From Hoplostethus atlanticus (Eukaryota > Chordata > Actinopteri > Trachichthyiformes > Trachichthyidae): a stretch of DNA of 64,000 nucleotides. The DNA lies in contig JAXDDX010000005.1 in assembly GCA_034670405.1 (NCBI GenBank), forward strand, positions 3,444,001 to 3,508,000, given 5' to 3'. The notes beneath the pieces were generated by a model. That model was not told the DNA's origin. It saw only the letters and a program-made list of their open reading frames with translations, and searched no databases. Numbering within the stretch: position 1 is the first letter of the stretch; every line of letters begins with the position of its first letter. This document shows positions 1 through 13,700 of the stretch, piece after piece. A program made the translations under genes and the position numbers.

Positions 1-2636
1 ACAACTCCCCATATGCTTGCACTGCACTTGGTTCACTACATGCATGTTACCAGTGGTGCAAAAGTGTGACTTTTTGGGTGGGGCTTAGTTCCGATGATTC
101 CTCCCAACAGCCTGACTAGACTTACTGTACTCTCTGCATTTGAAGTGTGTGTGTGACTGGAGGGTACCACGTTATGTATCAGTGGCATCTAAGCGTGGCC
201 CGCTGCTGGGACAATGTAACTCGAGCCGGGGGTCGATGTATGGATCCGCCGGTCTAGAGCTCATGGAAAAGATCAGATAAGTCTCCGTGAGCGGCTGAGC
301 AACACCTCCTCTGAGCTGTTTTGAAAAGATGGAAGCAGAGAGAGAGAGCGAGAGAGCCCTAGAGATGAAAGACAGGAAGTGCGACTGCCTCAGAGCGAAG
401 ATCAGACCCTCGACGCTTGGAACAAGTGCCACGCCGAGTCTTCGGCTTTTTCGCTGCAGGTTATTGGATCAAGTTGATACCAAAAATCACCAAAAATAGC
501 TGCAACAAGAATCACTTCATATGGTCGTAAGGATGTCAGAAATGAAAATATTACCAAATAACATGAATGCAGGGAAACCTCAGTCTTTGTTTCCCTCCCT
601 TTAGCTCCTCTTATCGTTCCATTACAAATCTCCCCACTTGGACCAACGTCATTTTTCTCCCATGTAGCTATCAAGTGCCCCTGCCCCCATGTGTATCGAC
701 CACCCTCCTCCTGGAGATCAATACCGAGCCTATGGAGGCTGGAACAAAAACTGTAATTACTCACAAAGCTACAAATTCCTGGGCGATAACAGCTTATTTC
801 ATTCATTATTGCAAGTAAGAAAAAATACACACATGCACACACACACAAACAGTCCTCATTGCACAGCTTATTTATACAAATCACGACTCTTTGTCGTTTT
901 CTAGTAACAAACCGCTACTCGTTTCGCTATCACGCAACAATAAGCGCTGGGTCATCATATCTGAAAGCATAACTCCACGAGGGGAGCGTCCCGTCTTAAA
1001 GGATTTCCTGCCATTTTGTAATACACGAGTCCCTTTGTGCTCTTCAGTTCGCCTTATCTTCATCACCCATATGACAATAAATGGAACAAGGAGCAAGTGG
1101 AGGGGGGCAGGTGGGGGGGGAATCCATTTTGAACTACAACTGGAAAAGATGAATTATTTTCCACCATGAGAAATAAGGTGAGCAATAAAACCTCTCATGA
1201 TACAAAAGGGAGGGTGAGAAAGGATAACAAACAAGTGGGCGAGATTTGCTGCCTTTCAGCAACCCTCTTAAGTGGTAATGGGATAACCCTGGACACGTCA
1301 AGAGCCTATCAAACTGCCCCTCACATTCGACCCCTGGGTGAGACAGGAAGGGCCTGCTTTGTTTGTAGCAATTGGGTCCTGTGTGCAGCGGCGTAATGAA
1401 GTGACCTGAAATAATGGAAAGCCCTGGGCCCCGCTCGGATGATTTTTGCTGGGATAAGAGCAGGGATCCTGATTCGGAGTCACAGTTCATTTCATTTTTC
1501 GCCTCTGATGAGATCTCCTCCGTTATCTGATAAAATTGAACAGCCATTACCGGCAGGGGCTCAGGCCGGCCAAGCGGTAAAGCGCTGCCGACTGCTTCTA
1601 ACAGAAATCCTATACACTCCACTTTGTCAGCAGTTTTGAATTCATCGTTGCTGGGGGTTGAGCCCGATGATAGGAATAATCTTGGCCCAACCAAGATTGA
1701 CACTTCATTTCAGGAATCAATATTTACAATTTACTTCTTTCAAAGTTCATTCTGGGAGAAGATTCCATATTATCCTTTCCAAATAAGCTGATCATATCTC
1801 TCTCCAGCCCTGGAATGGGTTTTCCCAAAATGTGAATTTTTTGGTTAAAAAAAAAAAATCAATGTCGCCATTGTGGGCTTTAATCTGCCCTTTGATGACA
1901 GTAAATCTTTATCTTTTTATAGGCAAACGGCTGTGGGCCGCTGACACCATTTCCTCCCAGAACAAAGCCCCTCGCCCCGCGTGGACTACATGGATACATG
2001 GAGCCCTAATGTGGCTGGACATGCCACCGACGGGTCATTAATCAGACACTGTGACAGCCACCTCTTCCCAATCCAGTACTGACTTCAGCCCCTAGACAAG
2101 CCCACTCAACTCCTTACCCACAGGAGGCCAACCAGAGGAAAGGGAGAAGGGGAAAGAATGGGCACTGGGAAGAGAGGATAGAAAAGGACAAGAAAGGGAT
2201 GGTAAACTACCTAAGGGATAAATGGGAACGGGGATGATGGGTGGGACTTAGAGGTGAGAGATGCGTCGGAATCAGAGACGATTCGATGCTTGAGATTTCC
2301 CTGAGCTCCTGTAAATGACACGTGCGTCCAATGAACGAACCAGATTTTAAAAAGCCCTTTATACGGGGATTTTACGGCCATCTTGAGAGCTACCTTAAAT
2401 CAGAACCAAAGTTCTACCACCTCGTATTCTACTCATTAAGACACATAACTTTTAAAACCAATTTCGGAGCAGCCCGGCAACAGTCTGTTGCATGATGGGA
2501 CAGGAGCAGTTACGCAGGCAGGTCGCCAGGGACGAGAAAGTCTCTGGATCAGTGAACCCATCTGGGCCTGTAACTCAGTTCCTCACACCTAAGATAAAGA
2601 TGTGGCTAATGCCATTCTCACTAAAACCTGAAATCT

Positions 2637-2680
2637 CCCTCTCTCTCCCTCGCTCTCTCTCTCGCTCTCTCGCCTCCTTA
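2637..2680. repeat. CT-rich simple repeat
   Basis: Imperfect run of CTCTCTCCCT/CGCTCTCT units on the + strand; a microsatellite-like pyrimidine tract. Confidence 0.8.
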
Positions 2681-3589
2681 CGTATTGTCAATGCGGTTGC
2701 TATGCGGTTACCTAGAAGTGTCAGAAACACATGTCAACCGCCGTCACTCGCCGAGTCAAAATGCTGCTTTTTTTGTTTTTGAGCTCACGACGAGACACCG
2801 GGCAACAACGATCAAAACCCAGCAGCTTTGGAATATCACTCCAAGTGCTCGGGCGCTGATTGTTTTCCTTGCCTTGTCCGTGTGTCTTTGAGCCACGGAA
2901 AAGCGATAAGAACACACATTAACACAGATCATCACGAGCAAGGCCTCAGAGGTACACCCTGATGTAGTTAAAGGAGAAATAACCAATCACAACTTTGGCT
3001 TCACTGAAAAGCGTAACATGATTTGCAGCTAAGTTAGAGCCCGGTGAGCATGTGTGTTATCCAATTCCCATTGTTCCTTGGGATTGAAGTGATGTTCCAA
3101 ATCATCTTATAGGCACACCTAATGTGGTTTCAATTGATCACGGGTTTGAAGGAGAACCTTTTGCTTTTTGTCTGTCAGATGCCTGAGGATAGCATGGCGC
3201 AATTGTATATCTCTCTCAGAAAGTAAATATGTGGAGAGATGTGAATATATAAACTCTACCTTTTGTCTAACTGCACCCAGGTGATAACTGCCCCCCCATA
3301 CCCCCATTTACAGCAAGCTCCTCTTACTGAGCTCAAGCATACTCCATTAAAACCTCTCACCATAGGCCCTAGTGGATACAATAAAATACTGCACTTCTCC
3401 TTATTGACTGAGTAAAATGAAATAATCTATGATGCATGAACAAGCCCCAAATGAAATAATAATGTCCTTAGCAGTGAAAAACGGATTGGCGGTACAGTAA
3501 TTGAGCAGATTTATTTCCACCCGTAGGAAAATGGGTGGAAAAGGGGAGGGACGGGGGGGGGGTGGTAGACTGCTGAAAACTGCCCGGAT

Positions 3590-3760
3590 ATTTTATTTAA
3601 TCTCATATCGGAGGAATTATTGGCTGGTAATCCATTGTTAAACATCATTTAGGGTGATGGATTGAGAGCGTCAGGCTTTTCCCCACATAATCAATTCATA
3701 TCTCATTAGCACATATTATTTATGATTCTCATAATATCCCCGCGGGGACGGGGCTGGGGG
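3590..3760. promoter_or_regulatory. possible conserved non-coding element
   Basis: Non-repetitive, AT-rich block with several homeodomain-type cores (TAATCC, CATTTAG, TCATTAGC, TTATTTATG) and no open frame. Its texture resembles deeply conserved vertebrate enhancers. There is no direct proof; cross-species alignment would decide. Confidence 0.25.
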
Positions 3761-5039
3761 AGAGAGGCGGCCCCACTGGAGGCCTCAGCTGTTGCTGAAA
3801 TGAAGTGTGACATACTGTAGCTTATGACTTAATAAACTGCATATATAAAAATGCTTTTGCTGGCGCTATTGATTTGTTTCAGGCAATTCAAGAAAAGAAT
3901 AGAGAAGGTAAGAGGGTCATATAGCCCGTATAGCCCATATAGCCCGCCCCCAGCTCCTTTAGCACCCATAAGCAAAAGGCCATAGAAAGAAAAATAGAAA
4001 ATCTGTACAAGGGAGGGAGAGATGTATGTTGCTCATATTTCCAAAACAGACCCATAATATGTGTAATTGATTTAGGTAGCACACTCAGGAGGTAAACTCA
4101 TTAGTATAGCTGCCATGTTAATCTATGGGAGGAAAGACTCATAGTGAGGTGGCTGCAGTTTCACCAAATGCAAAATGAATTTCCACTAACAAAAACAGAA
4201 GCAAAGCGCACAACTTGGTGGAGAGAAAAAAATAACCCGCCTATAGGGTTCGGAAGCATTCTGAACAGACAATTTGATTCATCTCATTTTCTTCAAGTAA
4301 AAGAGCAAGGTGGATTATGGGTCTTGCGCTAATGCGTGACAGTACAGTCACACACAGCAAATAATGTCCAGAAATGCCTTAAGAAAATGTGTTGTTTGAT
4401 TAGTTCCTTCAAACACACAGCTACATACAAACACCACCACCACAGTTGCACCAGCGTGTTTCAGAAAATGCTGAAAACATGCCGTGTTGTTCAGTTGGTC
4501 GTGCCTCGAAGATAGTATGCAATCTGTAGGGGTTTTCCTGCAAGGAGAGAGAAGCCGAAGAACTGGATAAAGGATAAATTGCAGTTTTTTCAGAGTAGCT
4601 ATATTTCCCAAAATCAGCTTATGTCAAAGCTTAGTGTGACGCTCTAAAAATAAAAAAAGCGGCATGATTATTTCATATTCAGCAGTGGAATTTCTCCCAC
4701 CCGCCCTGGGAGAAGAGGCTTGTGAGGTCTTAGGTCTGAGATCTGTGATCAATATCCTGGACAAGGGCATGCTGAGCTGCAGGAGCTTTTCCTTCTGTTC
4801 AGTGAGCCAGCACACAAAAGGAAAAGTGTCATATTGTGATCTTTATCCAGTAATCATCCTGACGCCAAGTCAAGTGATATATGTGGGCTCCTTGAGTATC
4901 TCCCCCTCTTAGCCATCGAGCACACTGTGGCTAACATCTCTGAGGAATCTTGGCCTATATGTGGCATTCTCAGTCTGGCAGGGTGGAAGACGAGGCAATA
5001 GAAGAAAAAAAGCAATTATGGACAAGTTATGTTCAATTG

Positions 5040-8000
5040 TACATTGTAGCCACTAAACAGTCCAAGAATGGACGGATACTGGAGAGAAGCTGCTGGTTCT
5101 GTCAATGTTTATTTTCAGCGCCTAAAACAAAACGCACTGTACAACCGAGAAGATGCACTACCAGTTCCAGGAATAGCGGGGCTGAGTCCAACAGTCTCTA
5201 TGAAAGAACAGCATTTGCCAGTCCACTTACTTGCTCACACTTGGCTCATCTAACAGTGTCTACTGAAACATGCAAATTGTGCCTCGTTCCTGCCTACAAA
5301 AAAACACTCAAACACTCAATGAGAAAGGAAGTCCACCACTGCCATCTTGCCAGAAGCCTATGGATAACTTTCAGGTTAAAGTGTTTTTAAAAGAAAAAAA
5401 AAAAAAAAGGTAAAAGTACAGTGGATTAAATGGGTGTAAAATAATACTTAGTGAGTACAAGGTGAGTGGCCAGCAAGAAACTAGCAGCTTTGCTCTCTCC
5501 TTATTAGCCCACAGATGATAGCGATTACCTGATGGGCAGGTCCTACCTGTCACACTGGTCTGGAGGATTAAAGAGTAATGAAATACACAGTACAGCCCCC
5601 CCAAAAAAGAAGTGTACTCCAGGATGGATCTCTGCTGCACGTACTGCTGCCAGCTCACTATAGATGAAAATGTTAACCAGATATACGGCAGCAAATGAGC
5701 TATGAGGGCACAGAATCCTGAGTCTTTGGAACAAGGGAGGTGCCCCAAACAGTTTGGAAGTGTGACAAATATTTACAACTGAACAGAGTGGAGAAAGCAG
5801 TTCTCTCTCTGGACTCTGGTTAAATTAAGGACTGAACAATATCCAGCAGTGCCTAAGCGATCCATGTGCATTGGATAGGCACTGAACTTGGACACCACAT
5901 TCACCTCGCGATAGAGCCACACAAAACCGCACAGCGCCAACGGACCTGAGCGCAAGGCACAACGGGACTACACTACTGGTCGCAACAGGAGTCTTCTATT
6001 TCTCCCCATTTCCAGCGTTGCTTTCAATTCCGCCTGAACCACATTTTGCTTGTGCTGAGACAAACAATGGTGCTGGCTCATGCACTGCTACCTTTGGAGA
6101 CGTTTTCCTGTGGTGGTGTATGGAGTTTAGTGCAACCTGCAAAGGGTGAAAACACATCAGCAAAGCTCTGCTGCAACGCCACTTTCTGGCCCAGCTGGAG
6201 GTGGTCATCACAAAGGATGGACTCTGGATTGAAAAGATCCCTAACTCATCTCTCTCAATAGCAAGGGAAACAGGGATTACCTTGTTCCATGCTTTAAGGA
6301 GACTGACTTGGAAATCTGCGTTGCATCACCCCTGTAAAATCATGCAATCTCATACCTCTAATCGTTATGTACAATTTTAATTTGAAGATGGGACGCAATA
6401 CAACAACTTTATCTCACAGTACAAACTCTCTGAATTGGGTTTGGTTGCTTTACAGGCATGGTTGACATTTCGGGGCCTGGAGCCAATCATCTCATACAGA
6501 CAGACCCAGTGAATAAATTTTGCATGCAGGTCCAAAACGTGTTTAATTTTTGTTTTTGCTCGTGCTCTGACCCTCCTCCCAGATTTCCTTACTGTGGTCT
6601 AATACACCCCTGGGTTTTTGGCGATATAGTAGCTTGAAATGGGAAAATCCTGTGGATGCCTGAAGCACCTCCCACACAGTCCCAATTCCGGGTATCCACA
6701 TACACAAACTTCTGGATCATTGCCACGAGAGACCAGCCCATCTGTCTTGGGATGGTTCAAAACAACTTAAAAGTTGAAAACTCTGTATAACTGGTCTCTA
6801 GTCAAACAAACGTGTGGGTATGTTCATGTGGTGTCCAGGCACAGCTGCTGATTATGAATCCTTTCCGATCCTTTCAAACCACAAGGTGTTATCCTGAGAC
6901 TCGATTCTCCGTTCCTCTATGTCACCACATCACCACTGAGCACCACACAGGACATACGTAACCCTGTCTAAACCCAGGCCAATCCATGCCTAATATTGGT
7001 GGATGCAAAAGGCAGGGGTTAACTGCAGGAGCTGTGGACCCCTTTGTATATGTACTGGCATACTATAAGTCCCATATATACCATATGTTAGATTGGTAGA
7101 GGGTGCTGATGCGGTGGCAACCAGAACGACCTGGCCAATTTCCATCAGCAGGTACTAGTCACAGATGTGCCCAGGCTGCCTACATCATCAGCACTCCTGT
7201 TTCGGAGGATTTGGAGGACTCCCTGTAGGTCCAGGACAGGGGAGGAAGAGAATGAGGAAGAAGACAGAGGGAGAGGAGGGAGGTGGGTGAGACGTGAGGA
7301 AGGGAGGAACAGGAGAAGAGGAGATGGGACCGGGAGGAGGTCGTTTCAGGATGACACCTTGCTGTTTGCATTCAAATAAGTGTCAAGGATTCATAATCAC
7401 CTGCTGCACCTGGATGCTGCACAACCATAGCTGCACTTCTTTTCATTAAAGACTGGTGATATACAGTCAGTCGCTTCCGGCAGTCCGATGCAGAACTGGT
7501 TCCAGGGCTACTACTTGTTCCGTCATCTCTTTGGGTCTGAAATCACTCAGTCACAGCCACCATCTGCAGCGGTTAAGGAGCTGCTCCACATATGTGAATC
7601 TGTGATGGAGCCAACGGCAGTGCCAAACCAAACCGGTAGTAGATCGCTAGCAGGTATTCAGTCTACACGGATGCCGGCAAACTGTGGGCCACCAGCTTCA
7701 CCTCCACAGTGAGAAAGCAGCCTAAGGGTCCACTCACTCTCACCTCGCCTCTAGGTTATCCTCAGCATCATCTTTCATAGACTGAGGTGGGGAAGGCAGG
7801 AGGCCGGCAAGGATGGGTCAACCATAGGAAAAGCAGTGGGTGGTAGCCGCCGACTACTCAAGAGAGACCAATCCTCTCATTTTGTAGAGGGCCTGTTGTT
7901 GATGCTGAAAGCTGATTTGGGTCTCCTGCAGACTGGCGAGATGTTAAAGGATTTGTCCCAGTGGAGGCTCCTTTGTCCCAGGTCTAAGAATGGAAGGACA

Positions 8001-8240
8001 CTGGCAATAAGCTGCTGGCTCTATCCATGTTCATTTTCAGCACCCAAAAGAAAAGTACCTGCACAACTAAGAAGACATGCCACTGGTGCCAGGAATAAAG
8101 CTCCTCCTTTTCAGGCCAACTCTTGTCTATCCACTCAGTGTAGTGACTCTGGCTTACATTTAGTCCAGTGGCTCAATTACCTGCAACTACTGAAACACAC
8201 ACGGAGACGTTGGTTAATTAGGCAAGAGTGCAGCTTGTTG
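5040..8240 (-). mobile_element. old gypsy-type LTR retrotransposon relic
   Basis: Two related direct repeats of roughly 220-230 bp (about 5,055-5,280 and 7,975-8,205) bracket a region whose part at about 5,775-6,262 is recognisably reverse-transcriptase DNA on the minus strand. That part resembles the gypsy (Gmr1-type) pol at 61.8-62.3 kb of this same window. The paired repeats are most simply the two LTRs. They differ at many positions, so the insertion is old. The interior between 6,262 and 7,975 is too eroded to assign and includes a purine-rich tract (7,235-7,345). Fossil with many breaks; outer limits are approximate. Confidence 0.6.
7235..7345. repeat. purine-rich (GA) tract
   Basis: About 110 bases almost wholly A/G on the + strand (GAGGAAG, GGGAGAGGAGGGAGG and similar), inside the eroded LTR element. 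It is low complexity, and the open frames across it are compositional. Confidence 0.7.
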
Positions 8241-8496
8241 CTTCGATGGGAAATGCCTGATCCGCGCCCTGCTTGCCACATGCATATAATCCGCTTCTTT
8301 AAGGACAAAATTAAGCACCATTCACACATACAGCAAAATAGAACATTTTGACTTTACTTTGGTTTTGATCAAAAAATTCTTATTGCTCTATTCTCTTTTG
8401 AACCATATATTAGATGAGCAACTCAGTAAGTACAATTGAATTTGTGACCTAATTGAATACGCTGTAGCAAAATTCGCAATTGAGCTGGTGATACCT

Positions 8497-8745
8497 GGGC
8501 AGTAGGGTCGTGTAGTGAGTAGAAAGACGCCCTTCGGTGGGAGCTCTCAGGTTCAAGTCCCCACGTCAGTTAGCGTCACCCTGACGAAGCGTCCTTGAAC
8601 GTAAAAGTGAATCCCTGCCAGCTCCCAGGGTGCTTTTCTGTAACTGACCCTGCGCTCTGACGACGTCTCTGGAGGAGGGGGGCAAGTCAAACGAGAATTT
8701 GTCTACGGGGATCAATATGTATCGCGTTATTATCATTATCTGACA
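8497..8745 (+). mobile_element. tRNA-type SINE
   Basis: The head has a pol III promoter pattern: an A-box-like GTCGTGTAGTGAGTAG stretch and a B box reading GGTTCAAGTCC about 35 bases downstream. A non-tRNA body follows (CCCTGACGAAGCG, TAACTGACCCTGCGCTCTG) and then a short repetitive 3' end (TTATTATCATTAT). This is the layout of fish tRNA-derived SINEs. Family name not assigned. Confidence 0.7.
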
Positions 8746-8952
8746 TCTCCTGTAATTCAACTGTCACTCTATATAAATTCTGTAATTACTGTATGTGCTG
8801 TAAAACTCCATGTCTGCAGGTCTTTGTTTTAGTATGTACCAACTGCAGAAAGGATGATACTGACCATGGCAAGTCTAAGGATAGTGAATTGGAAAGTTTG
8901 CCACTAACAGCTTTTCTTATACAAACCTGCCATCTACTGGACAAATATTATA

Positions 8953-8978
8953 CACATATATATATATATATATATACA
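8953..8978. repeat. TA microsatellite
   Basis: Run of about ten TA units within ACACATATATATATA; a simple repeat in non-coding DNA. Confidence 0.85.
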
Positions 8979-9369
8979 AATATTGTCCTTTCCAAATCAA
9001 ATATAGGGCACTGAGCAAATCTTAAGTTTAGATACATTTCCTTACCTCATTGTTTTGTCTCTTTATTTCTTCTTTTGCATATACAATGCAAGGTGTTATA
9101 AACACAGTGCGTTAAAAAGGGTTAATGCATGTATGACCTCAATTTAAGTTATCATGCTCTGAGATTGCAATTCACCATGTTCACTGATGTTAGTGTGCAT
9201 GTTCATTGCATGTACGTTTTTTGGTTTTGTAAAGACCTTCAAAAAATGACTTGCTGTCCCTTGTTAAAGCAAGCCTACAGACTTAGGGCTCTGAGTTTCT
9301 GTGCACAGCTTGTGCTGTATAGTAGGAAAAACTGTCATAGTGTATAAGTCTTTTGTTGCTTTTACAAAG

Positions 9370-9700
9370 CTCTAGTATTGGAGAGGCATCTGCTAAGTTA
9401 TTCATAAAGGCCCATTACTCCTTATGCATTTTTAATTGGCCAGACATAGCCTTTTTGTCACGATATGGAGGCCTGTAATGAATATTTACTGCCCAGTTAT
9501 TAATGGCCTGGCCAATTAATAATAAGCTGGAAGGATGGCAGGTGAAGACAATGAAATTCCACCACACTATTCATTTTCCCAGGGGTTGTATTATGAATGG
9601 ATATTTCTATTTGATTATATCGTTTAAATCATCGAGCGTATTTTTTTTTTTTTGCATTAACTCGTATGAAATGCTTTCATCTGCGTTATCACGCAGCCTA
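9370..9700. promoter_or_regulatory. possible conserved non-coding element
   Basis: Dense homeodomain and POU-like cores: TTATGCATTTTTAATTGG, TTATTAATGGCC, CAATTAATAATAAG, TATTATGAATGG. There is no repeat structure and no coding signature. It looks like a vertebrate developmental enhancer; this is an impression from composition only. Confidence 0.3.
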
Positions 9701-10052
9701 CTCACCAGTTGGGTCTGTGTCTGATCTAATGAATAGTAAAAGATGAACAGGATTTCACCTCAGTTATCCATCATTGGTTGCTGAGGACAATATCATTAAT
9801 TTTCACATGGGGTCATATGTCCTTACCTTGATATGAACCTCATATGGGCTCACTACTGTGTGTTTACGCTTCACTGTTATATTCCTCCAGTTGAGTTTAC
9901 ATTTGAAAAATGCACTTTAAAAACATCACATATGAGCAAACTGAGGTGCTAGCCTGTGATATCGCTTTTGTTGAACCATTGTGCCTGAATGCAACATCTA
10001 ATCATGAGAAAGGGGACAGGAGAGAAAAAGAGAGGAGGCTCTTCTTAAGAGG

Positions 10053-10258
10053 ACTGTGCAAAAGTCTTACACACATGTAAAAAAAAATCCTGTAAAGCGA
10101 AGATGCTTTCAAAAACAATGAAATGAAATGTTTTTAAATATCAAAAAAATTACTAAAAAGAGCAGTAACACTAATGCAGAAAACAAAAAAATAAACATCT
10201 AAGATCAAATTTATATTAAAAAAAAACAAATCAAGGGTGCCTAAGACTTTTGCACAGT
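10053..10258. mobile_element. short MITE with inverted ends (Tc1/mariner-like)
   Basis: The left end ACTGTGCAAAAGTCTTA and the right end TAAGACTTTTGCACAGT are perfect inverted copies over 17 bases, about 206 bp apart, with TA-rich flank on the right. The interior is A-rich and non-coding. The end type and size fit the non-autonomous Tc1/mariner-like MITEs common in fish. Confidence 0.75.
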
Positions 10259-10378
10259 ACTATATAGTGTTCACCAAGTTCATGGATAGCAGCTTTTATT
10301 GCATGCTAGTTCATTAAATAATTAAATCATATATTATACAGCAACTTATTGAGAGTAACTCAGCCACATGCACATGCA

Positions 10379-10410
10379 CACACATGCACATACACACACA
10401 CACACACACA
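10379..10410. repeat. CA microsatellite
   Basis: ACACACATGCACATACACACACACACACAC type repeat; a second short CA run lies at about 10,598-10,618. Confidence 0.8.
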
Positions 10411-10739
10411 CTGTACACCTCTCACAAGAGCTGCCGTGTCTGCTTCTAGCATTTCTTTAATCACATTTACAGCTGTAATACCTGACTGCTGTGTGGTGAC
10501 ATCAGACAAGTGATACGATGGTGACACTGGACAGGAGTGGAAATGTCTACGTCCATGTAGCGAGGACTGTAAAACACATGCACTTGTACATTGGCACACA
10601 TACACACACACACAACACAACACCTTTTCCAAGTGATATCCTACAATGTATACATTGCTTGCTAATGTTGGTCCCACTAATTGTATCTTTAAGTTGAGAA
10701 TCGACAAAAAAAAAAAAAAACTTCTGACCTGCTTAATTG

Positions 10740-13700
10740 ATGGGAGGTAGTGATATCGATCCCTTTATTTCATGGAAACCATTTTTGACGGAGCTTTGGC
10801 GATTGAATTTCTAGATGGATGTCTTCTGTTCTGCAAGACACCTGTCTCTTATCTCCCTCTTATCTGTGAGGATCGAAGCATGCAGACTCTTGAATTACCT
10901 ATCCATACAATGTCACCCGTTTGTCCCCCAAGTTGGTGTAACCTGACCTTGAAATCAGAGCCACCCAAAATAAATAAATTAAACCCTAATCAAAAATGCT
11001 AGTCTCCTTTGGATGGGTGTCAAAGAGGAAGGATGATCCGTCCTGATTTGATTTTGTTTCCAAACCACATGATGCATTCGGACAATTAAAATTTCAACAA
11101 GTCATTCGCTGATAGCCTGTGAGTGAGTGCTGCCGGCCCGGGTCTGGGTTTTGGATTTCTTGCGGTTCTGACGACACTCTGAGGGCAGGTTATTTGTTTT
11201 GGCCCGCTGCCATGTCTGAGAAAACCATGTTTTTCTGAGTGTGTGTCTGGAGCCAGAGAGCAAGGTCAAAAGTGTTCAAAGACCAGCGAAGAGACCCGTC
11301 TCACTTGAACAAAGACTAGGCTGCTGTATATTCAGTGTTCTGAATGAGGTTGGAGTTCATTCATTATTTTGAGATGTCTTTTACGATACATGTTATTTAT
11401 CTGACCTGATCGCCCATTCACACATGGTCATTTGATTACTCCTGTCTTCTATTCCCTATGGTGACAGCCTATAATTATTTGGCCCATATGATGTCTCTCT
11501 ATATAGATGGGAATCTTTTAAATGGATCTTTTGCACTGATGAAAACATTTTGCACTTTTTTCACTTTAGCACGTGTCACTTTACTGGTAAGATGTAGAAT
11601 AAAATGGAAACTTTGCAACTTTGTTTCATCATTTGCTCTCTGCGGCATTGGTTATATTAGAACTTCCTAGTCTGAACTATTTCAAATTAGTGTTAGCCTT
11701 GTGGTGTTAGTGCGGGAACTTTCAAATTTAGTAGCAGATTGACTTGTGTGCGTGTGTGTATATGTGTGTGCGTAGACTTGCACGCACACTTGTGGAGTGT
11801 TTTGCAACCAGTGTGGCGTGGAGCTGTGGAGATAAAAAGAAAATGAAATTGAATGTGATTAAGATGAAGTCATCAAGTATAATCTGCTGCTGCAAAGCAA
11901 CGCTGCAGGGAGTTCTGAGAGGCAGGAGGGAAATACCGCTGTGTTGGGCAATGGAAGACCAGATATGGGTGTGCAGCAGCCCGTGACACCCTTTTTACCC
12001 AGAGGGGTACGTCCAGAATGAGAGTGACAGCAATGATGATGTCATCAAAATAGGCCCTGGCAGGATTGCTTGAGAAAGATGCCCAGGCTAAGGGGGGAGG
12101 ATTGGCGATTTGGTAAGTAGTGAAGCATGGCAACTCCACTACAGGCAGTGCATAATTCCCAGCGACACAAAAAAAAAGTAAAAAGTGTATGGCTTCACCA
12201 TAAATAATGAAACACAAATGGCGTTCTATACCTTCTGGCTGGCTATGCAGGGTATTTTTGTTTTTCTTATTACACTCCATTGGGTTTTTTCCTCATTGGG
12301 TTCTAATCTTGGAAAAACACTCTTCAAAAACAACTCAACGGGAAATAACTTAATGAGCGCTCCTCAAGGTTTAAACACAGAGCACAGAAGTTTTGACAGC
12401 GTTTTTAGTTGGGATATAAGAAAGATGCTTTCTTTGTGCACATTTCCCCGGTGCTTTTTCGTTTCTTAAAGGTTAAAGGAAATTACACCGCTGAACAAGA
12501 CATTTTTCCTTGGCAGTCACAGGTACATATTGTCTTTTTTTTTATTGACTCGAAACAAATATAATTTATTAAAATTAAGACACTCCGCCGTTCCAAGTTA
12601 GTGTGCTAAAGAAATGTAGTCAAAGAACTATGCTTTAGTAAAGGATCGCCTTGACCTGACATCAAAACAAAAAACCCAGAGGTTGAAATAGTATGAAGTG
12701 ATGCCTGCGGGAAAAAGGTATTGATAAAAATAGCAATAACAAACAGGAACACTAACACAATTTTTCACTGACCGAAAAATCTTTACTTACTTTGAGGCTT
12801 TGCACAATCCTCTATAAACACATGACGTATTTAATGCAGTGCATACACGTAGATAAATGTCTCAATATGGCCTTGATGGTATTATAGTTGTAGTTTATGC
12901 TCCGAGCCAAGTGTTCGACAGGCCTCATAAGAGCCGCAAAGCTGCCATCAAGTGGCGGGCTCTGAAATTACAGCTGGAGTGGTAGAATTATTGTCCAGCA
13001 ATAGAAGCAGGTCTGATGTGATTATTGCGTATCGTGGGTTACTTTGATTGAGTCTGCTGTTGTCTGTGTTTGCATTTAGAATTTTTTTTTTTATCAGTTT
13101 ACGAGTTACCTTTCCAATCTGTATATCAAAAACTCACACATTGAATCACACATCATTCTTCAATTTACAGACTTAAAATAGATTAGCCTTACTATTGGCA
13201 CCTTTCTTCAAGATGTATACAATTAGGTTTGTGTTCAAAAAGCATCTGTAATCTGATTTGTTTTTTTCTTTGAATTGATTATAGTTACCAATCGTTTTGG
13301 AACAAGATTACTTGTAATCCGTTATTGGTCGGACTAATGATGGTTCCAGTGCCATGCAGATTTTACACGGAGAGAAAGTTTTGACTAATAGCACGATTAA
13401 GACTGTATTACCCAAAACCATCAATATAGCATTTGTTATTTTGAAAACTATAGCAAATACTCAGGACTTCACTCAGGTCTAACTGTATATTCTTCAAATG
13501 AAAACTTTTGGATGTTGCATTGCACTATGCTCAGAGGGATTGCTCCACATTTCATTTTATTCTGTTCCAAGGATCAAGTACATCAGTATGTGCTCAGCAT
13601 CTGCACATAAAAGTGACTGCAGAATAGCTAGAGTCAGAGTTTATTAAATGTCTTATTTTATTAAACAATAAAAGTTTAATGTTTGTGAGCTGCTGCACAC

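Larger units (their letters stand above)
1..5040. other. non-coding DNA, no gene recognised
   Basis: I see no protein family in either strand here. Open frames are short and without splice context or domain signatures. The stretch contains a CT-rich simple repeat (about 2,637-2,680), a short three-unit tandem repeat of a TAGCCC-containing motif (about 3,912-3,945) and several non-repetitive AT-rich blocks with TAAT/ATTA cores (for example 3,590-3,760) of the kind seen in conserved vertebrate enhancers. It could be intron or intergenic DNA of a developmental gene; that is inference only. Confidence 0.5.

Noticed and set aside
172-4912. Many open frames of 60-190 codons in the first 5 kb
   Set aside because: No domain wording, no splice context, overlapping on both strands; expected by chance in this length of DNA.
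5055-8205. A tandem segmental duplication instead of LTRs
   Set aside because: Gypsy-type pol text between the two repeats makes the LTR reading simpler, though the alternative is not excluded.
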